A stretch of 64,000 nt of DNA from Streptomyces scabichelini (lineage in GTDB: Bacteria; Actinomycetota; Actinomycetes; Streptomycetales; Streptomycetaceae): the NCBI RefSeq assembly GCF_011045015.1, contig NZ_JAAKZY010000029.1, positions 1 to 64,000 on the forward strand, in the 5' to 3' direction. Position numbers and translations under genes: made by a program. The notes beneath the pieces were generated by a model. That model did not search any database, was not told the origin of the DNA, and saw only the letters and a list, made by a program, of their open reading frames with translations. This document shows positions 15,289-23,545 of this stretch, in pieces (position 1 is the first letter of the stretch; each line of letters begins with the position of its first letter).

Positions 15289-16425
15289 TCATGGCGCCGT
15301 CGCCAGGCCGGGCAGAGGCTGCGCGGGACGGTGGATGGGGCCGGTGCCGTGCGACAGGGGCAGGCCCGTGCCGCGGTTGGCGTGGGCGATGATCTCCGAC
15401 GTGATGGAGATGGCGGTCTCCTCGGGAGTACGGGCACCGAGGTCCAGGCCGATCGGTGAGTGCAGACAGGCCAATTGGTCCTGGGAGACACCGACTTCCC
15501 GGAGCAGGTCGATGCGGTGCTCGTGGGTGCGTCGCGAGCCCATGGCGCCGACGTAGCCGACGGGAAGGGTCAGTGCCAGGCGCAGCAGAGGGATGTCGAA
15601 CTTGGCGTCGTGGGTCAGGACGCAGACGGCGGTGCGGGCGTCGGTCTCGGTGGCCGCGAGGTAGCGGTGGGGCCAGTCGGTGACGACCTCGTCGGCGTGC
15701 GGGAAACGCGCCGCGGTGGTGAAGACGGGGCGGGCGTCGCAGACGGTGACCCGGTAGCCCAGGAAGCGGCCTGCCTGGCTGAGGGCGGCGGCGAATTCGA
15801 CGGCGCCGAAGATCAGCATGCGGGGGCGGAGTGCGTGGGCGTGGACGAGGACGGTCAGCTGCCGGGGGCAGGTGTCGGCGTCCCCACCGACCTCGATGCG
15901 GGCTGTGCGGCCCACCCGCAGGAGTGCGCGGGCGTGCGCCACGACCTGCCGGTCCTCACTCCCGGAACCGAGGGTGCCGTCGTGGGGCCCCTCGCCAGGG
16001 ACGTGAAGCGTGCGGCCGAGGAGTTCCTCGGGGCCGTCGACGACGTGGGCCACGGCCGTGTGGTACCCCGCGAGCATGGATTCGAGGGCGGTGACGAGAT
16101 GGGGCTCGGCGAGCTCCACGCGCTGTACCAGGACCTCGATCTCGCCACCGCAGGTCAGGCCGACGGCGAAGGAGTCGTCGTCGGAGTAGCCAAAGGCGGC
16201 GCGGGCGGGCGGTCCGCCCTCTGCAAGGACGCGTTGGCACAGCTCGTAGACGGCCGCTTCGACACAGCCGCCGGAGATGCTGCCGACCGCGATGCCGTCC
16301 GTGTCGACGGCGAGGGCCGTGCCGACGGGCAGGGGTGCACTGCCGCTGACATGGACGACGGTGGCGAGCGCGAAGGGGCGGGCCTCGCGGCACCAGCGGT
16401 GCAGTGTGTCCGCGATGTTCAGCAT
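15289..16425 (-). CDS. XdhC/PaoD-type molybdenum-cofactor maturation factor
   Basis: 378 residues. The N-terminal XdhC_CoxI domain contains ALATVVHVSGSAPLPVGTAL and GSISGGCVEAAVYELCQ, with the conserved Cys. The C-terminal Rossmann-like XdhC_C domain contains MLIFGAVEFAAALSQAGRFLGYRVTVCD and GYVGAMGSRRTHEHR. Such proteins bind the molybdenum cofactor, promote its sulfuration or cytosine-dinucleotide loading, and insert it into hydroxylases. ATG 16425 has GGAAAG upstream; the longer frame to 16569 lacks similarity. It lies downstream of the three oxidoreductase subunit genes in the same direction, but a strong hairpin intervenes, so it may have its own promoter in 16426-16539 or depend on read-through. 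Confidence 0.92.
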   Translation of the reverse strand: MLNIADTLHRWCREARPFALATVVHVSGSAPLPVGTALAVDTDGIAVGSISGGCVEAAVYELCQRVLAEGGPPARAAFGYSDDDSFAVGLTCGGEIEVLVQRVELAEPHLVTALESMLAGYHTAVAHVVDGPEELLGRTLHVPGEGPHDGTLGSGSEDRQVVAHARALLRVGRTARIEVGGDADTCPRQLTVLVHAHALRPRMLIFGAVEFAAALSQAGRFLGYRVTVCDARPVFTTAARFPHADEVVTDWPHRYLAATETDARTAVCVLTHDAKFDIPLLRLALTLPVGYVGAMGSRRTHEHRIDLLREVGVSQDQLACLHSPIGLDLGARTPEETAISITSEIIAHANRGTGLPLSHGTGPIHRPAQPLPGLATAP

Positions 16426-16539
16426 GACGGGCTTTCCGTGAGGTGGGTGACTTGGCGGGCCGCCGCCGCGCCCTGGGAGAGGATGTCGCGGCGACGGCCC
16501 TGGTGCCCGGCGGTGTGGCGTCATGATCCGCCGGACGGA

Positions 16540-16573
16540 CCGGGTGGCCGGGTGGGGCACTCCGGCCACCCGG
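16540..16573 (-). terminator. Hairpin between large subunit and xdhC-like gene
   Basis: Perfect 12-bp stem CCGGGTGGCCGG (16540-16551) and CCGGCCACCCGG (16562-16573), 4 bases past the large-subunit stop in the transcribed (minus) direction. It likely reduces expression of the maturation factor relative to the enzyme subunits. Confidence 0.75.
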
Positions 16574-16577
16574 GGGT

Positions 16578-18764
16578 TCAGAGGAGGGCCTCGGGCTTGA
16601 TCGGCAGTTCGCGGATCCGGCGGCCGGTGGCGTTGAAGACCGCGTTGGCGATGGCGGGCGCCACTCCCACGATGACGATCTCACCGAGTCCCTTGACACC
16701 GATCGGGTCGGCTTCGTAGTCCTCACCCTCGATGTAGACCGCCTTCAGGTCGGGCATGTCGGCGTGGGTCGGCACGAGGTAGTCGGCGAGGTTGGCGTTG
16801 ACGATCCGGCCGTCGCGGTGGTCGGTGACCGTGTGCTCCAGGATGGCCTGGCCGATACCGCCGGTCATGGCCCCGATGGCCTGGCTGTCGGCGAGTCTCG
16901 GGTTGATGATCCGGCCGGCGTCGTACACGCCGACCATGCGCCGCAGGCGTACGAGGCCGAGGCGGGCGTCGACGGCGACTTCGGCGAAGGTCGCGGCGTA
17001 GGCGTAGAAGGAGAACTTCTCCGTTTCCGGCGCCCCGGCGTAGGAGCCCATCGCTTCGAGGTGGGTCCGGTCGTTGCGGGCCAGGAGCCGCTGGTACGTC
17101 TCCCCGCGTGCGGGGTCGTCCTTCACGTACAGCCGACCGCCTCGTACGACGATGTCGGCGGCGTCGGCTCCGTGCAGCGGTGATCCTTCGTCGCTGACCG
17201 CGAGCGTGATCGCTTGCTTGCGCAGTTTGTCGCCGCCGTCCTGGACGGCGGATCCGACACTGGCCATGGTCTGCGAGCCGGCGTGGACGGGGGCCGGGGG
17301 CATGAGGGAGTCGCCCAGCCGGAAGGTCACCTGACGCATGGTCAGGCCGAGGGCGTCGGCGGCGACCTGACTCATGGACGTGGCCGTGCCGGGACCCATG
17401 TCGCTTGTGGAGGACTGCACCAGGGCGGTGCCGTCGGCATCCAGCCTGACCGAGGCCTGGGCCTCGCTGCGCTGGGTGTCGTAGACACCGGCGGCCATCC
17501 CCATACCGATGAGCCAGTCGCCGTCACGCGTCGAGCGGGGCTTAGGGCTGCGGCGGTGCCAGCCGAACTCGCGGGCCCCCACGCGGTAGCAGTCGCGCAG
17601 GCGGCGGGTGGAGAACGGCAGATCGGTGGACTCGTCGTCGGCGGGTTCGTTGCGCAGCCGCACCTCGATCGGGTCCAGGCCCAGTTCGTGGGCGAGCTCG
17701 TCCATCGCCGTCTCGACGCAGTATGCGCCGCTGGAGTAGCCGGGACCACGCATGAACCACGGCGTGCTCACGTCCAGCGGGACGTGACGATACGCCTGAC
17801 GGACGTTGGGCGTGCTGTAGAGCATCTGGCCGGGACCGAGAACGTGTTCGTTGTGCCTTTCGTAGCTGGAGCTCTCGGTGCGAACGTCGTGCACCGACGC
17901 GGTCAGCCGGCCTTGCCGGTTGCCGCCGAGGCGCAGTTCGTACTCGTATGCGGGCCGGTATCCCACGCCGAAGTACAGCTGTCTGCGGGTGAGCACGAGT
18001 TTCACGGGGCGTTTCACTTCGCGGGCGGCCAGGGCCGCGATGACGACGTGCACCCAAGCGCGGGCGGCGCTGCCGAAGGCGCCGCCGACGAAAGGCGAGA
18101 TGACGCGGACGTTGCTCGGCGGGATGCCGAACTCACCGGACAGAGTGAACACGGCGCCCTGCACGTACTGGGTCTTGTCCCAGACGGTCAGCCGGTCACC
18201 GTCCCAGCGGGCGACGGTGCCGGCCGGTTCTATCGGGTTGTGGTGGTTGCGGGCCATCCGGTACGTCAGGTCCAGCCGGACGGGGGCGGATTCCAGGGCC
18301 CCGTCGGCGTCGCCGCGCGCATAGGTCTCCGGTTCGTCGGCGGGTTCGGCGACGCTGATGTCGGTCGAGACAGGCTCGGCGTCGTAGGAGACCTCCACCA
18401 GGCTCGCGGCGTGCTGTGCCACCTCCAGCGTGGTCGCCACCACGACCGCGACGGGCTGTCCGAAGAACCGGACCCGGTCGTCCTGGAAGGCGCGCAGCGG
18501 CTCCCCCGGAGGGAATCCCCCTTGGACGGGCGGCAGCTTGGGCGCGTTGAGGTGACTGATCACCTTCAGCACGCCGGGCTGGGCTTCGGCGGTGCGGGCG
18601 TCGACGCCGGTGACACGGCCGCGGCCGACGCTGCTGTCGACGATGACCGCGTGCACGACCCCGTCGGGGCTGTTGTCGGCGGCGTACTTCGCTTTCCCGG
18701 TCACTCTCAGCCGTGCGTCGATCCGGGGCGCCGCCGCACCGACTGCTGCCTGCGGCTGGCTCAT
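16578..18764 (-). CDS. paoC: Aldehyde oxidoreductase, molybdopterin-binding large subunit (PaoC-like)
   Basis: 728 residues of the xanthine dehydrogenase large-subunit fold. It holds the molybdenum cytosine dinucleotide cofactor and the active site. Visible motifs: ARLRVTGKAKYAAD at the N-terminus, ISPFVGGAFGS (cofactor loop), FMRGPGYSSGAYCVETAMDE, SDMGPGTATSMSQVAAD, and near the end GVKGLGEIVIVGVAPAIANA, in which the Glu of KGLGE is the catalytic base. ATG 18764 is chosen because it overlaps the stop of the FAD subunit by 4 bases; the longer frame is noise. The three-gene set with a Tat-signalled iron-sulfur subunit matches the E. coli periplasmic PaoABC aldehyde oxidoreductase, which detoxifies aromatic aldehydes. 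The aldehyde range here is inference. Confidence 0.9.
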   Translation of the reverse strand: MSQPQAAVGAAAPRIDARLRVTGKAKYAADNSPDGVVHAVIVDSSVGRGRVTGVDARTAEAQPGVLKVISHLNAPKLPPVQGGFPPGEPLRAFQDDRVRFFGQPVAVVVATTLEVAQHAASLVEVSYDAEPVSTDISVAEPADEPETYARGDADGALESAPVRLDLTYRMARNHHNPIEPAGTVARWDGDRLTVWDKTQYVQGAVFTLSGEFGIPPSNVRVISPFVGGAFGSAARAWVHVVIAALAAREVKRPVKLVLTRRQLYFGVGYRPAYEYELRLGGNRQGRLTASVHDVRTESSSYERHNEHVLGPGQMLYSTPNVRQAYRHVPLDVSTPWFMRGPGYSSGAYCVETAMDELAHELGLDPIEVRLRNEPADDESTDLPFSTRRLRDCYRVGAREFGWHRRSPKPRSTRDGDWLIGMGMAAGVYDTQRSEAQASVRLDADGTALVQSSTSDMGPGTATSMSQVAADALGLTMRQVTFRLGDSLMPPAPVHAGSQTMASVGSAVQDGGDKLRKQAITLAVSDEGSPLHGADAADIVVRGGRLYVKDDPARGETYQRLLARNDRTHLEAMGSYAGAPETEKFSFYAYAATFAEVAVDARLGLVRLRRMVGVYDAGRIINPRLADSQAIGAMTGGIGQAILEHTVTDHRDGRIVNANLADYLVPTHADMPDLKAVYIEGEDYEADPIGVKGLGEIVIVGVAPAIANAVFNATGRRIRELPIKPEALL

Positions 18765-19741
18765 TTGCTGCCTCCTACGGTGCTCAGCTGGCGTGCGACG
18801 GTGCGTTTGAGCAGCTCGGCCTTGAACCGGTTGTGCGTGAGGGGGCGGGCCCCGTCGGCGGCTCGCTCCGCGGCGGCCGCCCACAACGACTCCGAGGGAC
18901 GCTCACCCACGAGGTGCAGCTCGACGGCGGGGAGCTTCCACGGCACCGTGCCCACTCCCCCGGCGGCCACCTTCGCCTCCTGGATCACGCCACCGCGCAC
19001 ATGCAGCGCGACGGCGGCCGACGTGAGCGCGAACTCGTACGACTGCCGGTCGCGCACCTTCAGATAGCCGGACTTCAGAGGGCGCGGAAGCGCCGGGATC
19101 TCGACCGCCGTGATCAACTCACCCTGTCTGACGGCCTGTTCGCGCTGCGGGGTGCTGCCTGGCCGCAGCAGGAAATCGGCGAAGGGGACTCGACGCTCCC
19201 CGTCCGGGCCCAGCAGGTGCACGGTCGCCTCCAGTGCCGCGAAGGCCACGGCGACGTCGGAGGGGTGGGTCGCCACGCAGTGGTCGGAGGTGCCGAGGAT
19301 CGCGTGGCTGCGGTTGTAGCCGTGCAGCGCGGCGCAACCCGAGCCGGGGTCGCGCTTGTTGCAGTCGGCGGTCACGTCTCGGAAGTACGTGCACCGGGTG
19401 CGCTGCATGATGTTGCCGCCGATGGTGGCCATGTTCCGCAGCTGAGCCGATGCGCTCAGCTCCAGCGCCTCGGAGATGACGGGATACAGGGCGCGCACTT
19501 TGGGGTGAGCGGCGGCCTCGGCCATGCGGACCAGGGCGCCGACGCGCAGGCCCCCGCGCTCGGTGACGGTGACCTCGTCCAGCGGCAGGGTGCTGATGTC
19601 GACCAGCGAGCCGGGGCGTTCGACGGTCTCGCGCATCAGGTCGACGAGCGTGGTGCCGCCGGCGATGTAACGCCCGCCGCGCCGACCGGCGTCGAGGGCC
19701 TCACGCGTGTCCGTGGCCTTGGTGTAGGTGAAGGGGTGCAT
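18761..19741 (-). CDS. paoB: Aldehyde oxidoreductase, FAD/4Fe-4S subunit (PaoB-like)
   Basis: 326 residues. The FAD-binding domain is of the xanthine-dehydrogenase medium-subunit type (YIAGGTTLVDLMRE, LRNMATIGGNIMQRT), followed by the CO-dehydrogenase flavoprotein C-terminal domain. Between them a cysteine-rich insertion (RCTYFRDVTADCNKRDPGSG then C) matches the extra 4Fe-4S cluster site known from PaoB/YagS and 4-hydroxybenzoyl-CoA reductase-type subunits. This favours the PaoABC assignment over ordinary xanthine dehydrogenase. It passes electrons from the 2Fe-2S subunit to the final acceptor. It lies 12 bp after the small subunit and overlaps the large subunit by 4 bp: one operon. Confidence 0.9.
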   Translation of the reverse strand: MHPFTYTKATDTREALDAGRRGGRYIAGGTTLVDLMRETVERPGSLVDISTLPLDEVTVTERGGLRVGALVRMAEAAAHPKVRALYPVISEALELSASAQLRNMATIGGNIMQRTRCTYFRDVTADCNKRDPGSGCAALHGYNRSHAILGTSDHCVATHPSDVAVAFAALEATVHLLGPDGERRVPFADFLLRPGSTPQREQAVRQGELITAVEIPALPRPLKSGYLKVRDRQSYEFALTSAAVALHVRGGVIQEAKVAAGGVGTVPWKLPAVELHLVGERPSESLWAAAAERAADGARPLTHNRFKAELLKRTVARQLSTVGGSK

Positions 19742-19753
19742 GGGGATCGGTCC

Positions 19754-20395
19754 TCACTTCCGGCCGGCGGCCTGCTCGACCGCGCGCTCGATCTTCACGT
19801 AACAGCCGCAGCGGCAGAGGTTGCCGCTCATCCACTCCCGGATCTCCTCCGCGGAGCCGGTGTGGCCCTCCTGGATGCACGCGGCACCGGACACGATCTG
19901 GCCGGGGGTGCAGAAGCCGCACTGGAAGGCGTCCTGGTCGATGAACGCCTGCTGCAGCGGGTGGAGCCGCTCGCCCTTTGCCAGGCCCTCGATCGTGGTG
20001 ACCTCGGCGCCCTCCAGTCGCACGGCCAGCGTCAGACAGGAGTTGACCCGGCGTCCGTCGACCAGGACCGTACAGGCGCCGCAGGCACCGGCGTTGCAGC
20101 CCTTCTTCGAACCGGTCAGGTCGAGATGCTCGCGCAGCAGGTCAAGGAGCGAGGTGCGGTTGTCGACCGTGACGGTGCGCCGGATGCCGTTGACCGTCAA
20201 GGAGACGCTGCTGCCGGGCGGCCCCGCGGCGGCCACCGCTTCCTCGGCAGCGAGCGCGGGCGGCCCCGCGACCAGGCCGCCGACCACGGCGGCTCCTCCT
20301 ACAGCGGTGGTCGTGGCGATGAAGGTACGGCGGGTGGGCGCGGATGGGGACTCGACGGGAGGAGTCTCTGCTTGGGCGGGACGTTCGGTGGACAT
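19754..20395 (-). CDS. paoA: Aldehyde oxidoreductase, 2Fe-2S subunit with Tat signal (PaoA-like)
   Basis: 213 residues. The N-terminal Tat signal (TRRTFIATTTAVGGAAVVGG) exports the folded three-subunit complex. A plant-type 2Fe-2S domain follows (GCNAGACGACTVLVDG with a later Cys), then the helical [2Fe-2S]-binding domain with CGFCTPGQI and CRCGCY. ATG 20395 has GGGAGA upstream; GTG 20401 is an alternative. First structural gene of the oxidoreductase operon. Upstream at 20656-20683 are two CATCAAGCA repeats close to a likely promoter. With PaoB and PaoC it should oxidise aldehydes to acids outside the cytoplasm. Confidence 0.92.
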   Translation of the reverse strand: MSTERPAQAETPPVESPSAPTRRTFIATTTAVGGAAVVGGLVAGPPALAAEEAVAAAGPPGSSVSLTVNGIRRTVTVDNRTSLLDLLREHLDLTGSKKGCNAGACGACTVLVDGRRVNSCLTLAVRLEGAEVTTIEGLAKGERLHPLQQAFIDQDAFQCGFCTPGQIVSGAACIQEGHTGSAEEIREWMSGNLCRCGCYVKIERAVEQAAGRK

Positions 20396-20482
20396 GTCCA
20401 CTCTCCCTCGATGGGGTGCGGGTGGTTGCCAGGGGCGTATCGATGGCCGAGCCGCTCTGCGAAGGTGTGCCGTGCCCGTTGC

Positions 20483-20629
20483 TCAGGCAGGCTGCTGTTC
20501 CCGGTGACGTAACGGCAGTAGAAGGTTGGGGGCCACCGGACGGCAGACGGATTCGGTGTCCAGCAGTGCGGCACAGGCGGCACCGCTGACCGAGGTGTCG
20601 CCGGTGATCAGGGCCCGGGATCGGGACAC
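20483..20629 (-). CDS. Possible small protein, 48 residues, upstream of paoA
   Basis: A GTG-start frame with coding-like GC-rich third positions. It begins MSRSRALITGDTSVSGAACA, contains two cysteines and ends near the paoA leader. A very strong AGGAGGT lies upstream, but 13 bases from this GTG. The nearer ATG (around 20640) opens only a 10-codon peptide, MLAVCPDPGP, which overlaps the longer frame and could be a leader peptide. Neither has a known family as far as I can recognise. Either may be a translated leader controlling paoABC or may be chance. Confidence 0.3.
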   Translation of the reverse strand: MSRSRALITGDTSVSGAACAALLDTESVCRPVAPNLLLPLRHREQQPA

Positions 20630-20655
20630 ACGGCCAGCATTCACCTCCTGATCGA

Positions 20656-20683
20656 CATCAAGCAAGCCTAGTTGCATCAAGCA
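20656..20683. promoter_or_regulatory. Direct repeat CATCAAGCA x2 upstream of paoABC
   Basis: CATCAAGCA at 20656-20664 and 20675-20683, 19 bp apart, with a CTTTAC/TACATG-rich, AT-richer segment beside them. The CATCAAGC motif also occurs at the first MarR promoter (1594-1601). Position suggests a regulator site for the oxidoreductase operon. Confidence 0.4.
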
Positions 20684-20699
20684 CCTTTACATGTTTCTG

Positions 20700-20923
20700 C
20701 TTTTCCATTCCCCTCGGTGCCCTCGATGACGCAGACCGTCACGGGTAGTGAGGTCGCCCGCGGGCACAGGGTGGTCGGCGAACTCCGGGTCCTCGCCTGC
20801 GACATGCATCAAGGTGCCGAACAGTTCCCCGGCGGCGCCCCCGTGGTGGAGCAGTCCGGTCGCGTCCCCAGGTCGTAGTAGCGGTGGTCGTAGGTGGCGC
20901 CGGGCGCGGTAAGACCGCCGAAA
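20700..20923 (-). other. Unassigned region, possible decayed coding sequence
   Basis: Between the MarR stop and the paoA leader. A minus-strand frame without a start reads GLLHHGGAAGELFGTLMHVA then GEDPEFADHPVPAGDLTTRD, with protein-like composition. A second frame just upstream reads DFGGLTAPGATYDHRYYDLG. These could be two pieces of one frameshifted gene. I do not recognise the family. Confidence 0.3.
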
Positions 20924-21409
20924 TCACGCCGTCCCGGAGCCCGTGTCACGCCGATCCAACGACGGCAAGGCATCAGGGTTGAGCGCGGCAAGCACGCGGA
21001 GCAGCAGGGAATGAATGACTGCCCGCTCAGCGGGGGCGAGGACCGCGAGCGCTTCCCTGTCGAGTCGTTCCACCACCTCCCGGGCCCGCTCGGCGAGCTG
21101 AGCTCCGCTGTCGGTGATGGCCAGTTGGACTGTTCTGCGGTTCGAAGGGTGGTCGTGGCGAGCCAGAAGGCCTCGGTCCACCAGCGCGTTGACAGCGGCG
21201 CCCATGGACTGGGGAGTGAAGCCGGTCCGACGCGCGACCTCCGCCGCAGAGATCTCCGGCGTCCAGAGGACGTGCTGCAGCGCGTTGTGCTGCGCCGCCG
21301 TGAGGTCGAGCGAACGCAGCGCTTTCTCAAGACGCGTTCCCATCACATGCGCCATCTGCCACGCCAGGTAACCCATACGTGTGGACGGATCCGCGTGAGT
21401 GCGGCTCAT
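20924..21409 (-). CDS. MarR-family regulator
   Basis: 161 residues. The winged helix reads LTAAQHNALQHVLWTPEISA, AEVARRTGFTPQSMGAAVNALVDRGLL, with wing RHDHPSNRRTVQLAITDSG. ATG 21409 follows GGAG by 7 bases; the longer frame to 21511 is rejected because it would cross the divergent promoter. It is divergent from the membrane protein at 21492, with direct repeats of TAAGGCACCT between. It resembles the MarR at 22691-23152 (shared GYLAWQ...LERALR..DLT.AQHNALQ.VLWTP), so the membrane protein is bracketed by two paralogous regulators. Probable repressor of the membrane protein; ligand unknown. Confidence 0.9.
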   Translation of the reverse strand: MSRTHADPSTRMGYLAWQMAHVMGTRLEKALRSLDLTAAQHNALQHVLWTPEISAAEVARRTGFTPQSMGAAVNALVDRGLLARHDHPSNRRTVQLAITDSGAQLAERAREVVERLDREALAVLAPAERAVIHSLLLRVLAALNPDALPSLDRRDTGSGTA

Positions 21410-21424
21410 AAGGATCTCCGATAG

Positions 21425-21465
21425 TAAGGCACCTGATAATTCCGTGATAGAACTATAAGGCACCT
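21425..21465. promoter_or_regulatory. Direct repeats TAAGGCACCT in divergent MarR/membrane-protein promoter
   Basis: TAAGGCACCT at 21425-21434 and 21456-21465, exactly 31 bp apart (three helical turns). Each is nearly the palindrome AAGG-NN-CCTT. The stretch between is AT-rich for this genome (TGATAATTCCGTGATAGAACTATA), fitting a divergent promoter. Candidate binding sites of the MarR encoded at 20924-21409. Confidence 0.6.
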
Positions 21466-21491
21466 TCCAATCGGAATGGAGACCCTCTCCC

Positions 21492-22544
21492 ATGTCCACA
21501 CCACCCACCACTGCCGTCGAGCCGCGCCACGCGCACCATCACCACGCGATGGACACCGCTCCAGCGCCGCAGGGTGCCACCGGATTGAAGGGAGTTCTGC
21601 TGCCGGTCGTGATCGTGCTGGCCATCGGCTCGATCTTCGTCAGCGTGTTCCTGGCCGCCTTTCACGCCCCGCGGCCGCACGACCTTCCGATCGCCGTCGT
21701 CGGGACGACCCAACGGCTCGAACAGATCGCCGGAGGGCTGGAGCTGGGGCTGCCCGGCGGATTCGAGGTGAAGCGCTACCCCGCCGAGAATGCGGCCCGC
21801 CACGCGCTGCAGGACCGAAAGGTGTACGCCGCCTACGTCACCGGCCCCGGAAGGACCGCCGAGTTGCTCTATGCCGGAGCCAACGGCCCCTCCGTGACCT
21901 CGACGGTCACCGGCGCCTTCTCCGGTGTCGCCGAGGCGAACGGTGACCGGCTGACCGTGCGGGACGTCGTGCCGGCTTCGGCGGGCGACACCCGTGGTAT
22001 GTCGGTGTTCTACGCCGGGTTCGGCGTCGTGCTGGCCGGGTTCCTGTTCGGCATGATGACCTACCAGATGGCTCCCCGACTGCAGTACCGGTGGAGGTTG
22101 GCCAGTCTGGCCGCCTTCAGCATCCTCGCCGGCGTCCTGGTGGCGGTGATAGCCGGGAGCCTGGGCTTCTCGGCACTGCCGGGACCCTTCCTGGGCATCG
22201 CGGGGGTCATCGCGCTGATGGCCGCGGCCGTCGGCAGCGCGACCATGGCGTTCATGCGCGTCTTCGGCCGGGCCGGTATGTCGCTGGCCGCCGTGGTCCT
22301 GTTCACCTTCGGCAACAGCACGAGTGGTGGCACGCTGCCCACCGCCTACCTGCCGGACTGGCTCCATCCGTTCTCGGAGATCCTCCCGGTGGGAGTCGGC
22401 GTACGAGCCGTCCAGGGCTTGTCCCACTTCAACAACGACGGTCTCACCGCCGGCGTCGTCGTCCTGGTGACGTGGATCCTGGTCGCCGCCGGGGTGCTCT
22501 TCTGGCGTGATGCCCGCGGGTCAGGCCGTGCAGGCGTCGGCTGA
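21492..22544 (+). CDS. ABC-2-like / DUF3533-type membrane protein
   Basis: 350 residues. The N-terminal cytoplasmic tail has a His cluster (HAHHHHAMD). Then come one membrane helix (about 35-58), an extracytoplasmic domain of about 150 residues (PIAVVGTTQRLEQIAGGLEL...), and five to six membrane helices from about residue 175 to 345. This topology is that of YhgE/Pip or DUF3533 proteins and ABC-2 permease subunits that lack a visible ATPase partner. No ATPase gene is adjacent. Two similar MarR regulators flank it, suggesting inducible export or tolerance of a small molecule (inference). ATG 21492 follows GGAGACC. Confidence 0.8.
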   Translation: MSTPPTTAVEPRHAHHHHAMDTAPAPQGATGLKGVLLPVVIVLAIGSIFVSVFLAAFHAPRPHDLPIAVVGTTQRLEQIAGGLELGLPGGFEVKRYPAENAARHALQDRKVYAAYVTGPGRTAELLYAGANGPSVTSTVTGAFSGVAEANGDRLTVRDVVPASAGDTRGMSVFYAGFGVVLAGFLFGMMTYQMAPRLQYRWRLASLAAFSILAGVLVAVIAGSLGFSALPGPFLGIAGVIALMAAAVGSATMAFMRVFGRAGMSLAAVVLFTFGNSTSGGTLPTAYLPDWLHPFSEILPVGVGVRAVQGLSHFNNDGLTAGVVVLVTWILVAAGVLFWRDARGSGRAGVG

Positions 22545-22690
22545 CCCGGCTCCCTGGCGAGCGCCGTTCCCCCGGTCTGCCTGTGTGACGGAAGGCGGCA
22601 TCGGCCCACGGTCCATGGCACAGAGGCGCAGCTCCCCCCGACCAGTAACTCGCCCGAAAGCGGCACACCGCGCTCTCGTAGACTGCCGCA

Positions 22691-23152
22691 GTGACCGACG
22701 CGGCGTTCCCCACCACCGGATATCTCGCCTGGCAGTTCTCCCAGATCATCGCTGGACGACTGGAGCGGGCGCTGCGTGCGGAGGACCTCACGTTGGCTCA
22801 GCACAACGCTCTGCAACAGGTCCTCTGGACGCCGGGCGTGTCCGCCGCGGAGATCGCGCGCCGCTCCGGCATCACGGCCCAGTCCATGGGGGCCGCGGTG
22901 AGCCGGCTCGTCGAGCGAGGACTCCTGCGACGTGAGCCGCATCCGACCAGCCGGCGCAGCATGCGCCTGTTCGCGACCCCCGAGGGAGACGCGGCGGCCG
23001 CTCGTGCCGCGTCGATCGCCCGGCGGATCGAACGGGAGACGACCTCGCCGCTCTCTCCAGATGACAAGGACACCATTCACCGTCTGCTCCACCGTTTGGT
23101 CGAGGAACTGAATCCCGACGCCCTTGCCATCGACAGTCGATCCTTGAACTAG
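22691..23152 (+). CDS. MarR-family regulator
   Basis: 153 residues from GTG 22691. The winged helix reads AEIARRSGITAQSMGAAVSR, with wing RREPHPTSRRSMRLFATPEG. It is close in sequence and length to the MarR at 20924-21409 and probably arose by duplication. It lies 146 bp after the membrane protein in the same direction with no visible terminator between, so it may be co-transcribed. Target and ligand unknown. Confidence 0.88.
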   Translation: MTDAAFPTTGYLAWQFSQIIAGRLERALRAEDLTLAQHNALQQVLWTPGVSAAEIARRSGITAQSMGAAVSRLVERGLLRREPHPTSRRSMRLFATPEGDAAAARAASIARRIERETTSPLSPDDKDTIHRLLHRLVEELNPDALAIDSRSLN

Positions 23153-23249
23153 CCCTGGCTGTCCGACGGTTGTCCCTTCCGGCTCCGGCGCGTGGATGTG
23201 AGCAAGAGACATGGAAACGCTGAGCGGCACACAGGTCACCAGGCACGGG

Positions 23250-23360
23250 TGAGCGCTGCGCAGCGAGGCCGTGGAACAGGCCATCCTCGAGGCGATGACG
23301 AAGCTCCTGGAAGACGGCTTTCGATGGCCGAAGTCTCCCGTCAGCTCCCCGAGCACTTGA
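23250..23360 (+). pseudogene. TetR-family regulator, N-terminal fragment
   Basis: The frame reads ALRSEAVEQAILEAMTKLLE then DG, and after a one- or two-base shift SMAEVSRQ. This is the first two helices of a TetR DNA-binding domain. No start codon, no complete helix-turn-helix and no ligand domain. The rest of 23360-23540 is not recognisable. Confidence 0.5.
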
Positions 23361-23545
23361 CCAGGATGGGCCGCCTGCCAGGGCATCACGTCGCCGCGCG
23401 CGACCGCGAAGCGGTCAAGCCGCTCCCAGTCCTGCGCGCGCCAGTGGAGTCATGCCTGTCCTTCAGCGGAGACCGGTGCGTGGCGGACGCGAAACCGCCG
23501 GCCGGGTACTTCTTTCAGGGCCGCTCCGAGGTTTCCTGAAGTCAC

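Noticed and set aside
15289..20395. Xanthine dehydrogenase or CO dehydrogenase for the molybdenum enzyme
   Set aside because: The Tat signal on the small subunit and the extra cysteine cluster in the FAD subunit favour the PaoABC group; no CO-dehydrogenase active-site Cys loop (AYxCSFR) was seen in the large subunit.
20483..20629. Small ORF as a lanthipeptide or other RiPP precursor
   Set aside because: Two Cys and several Ser/Thr are present but no modifying enzyme or dedicated exporter is adjacent; listed only as a low-confidence small protein.
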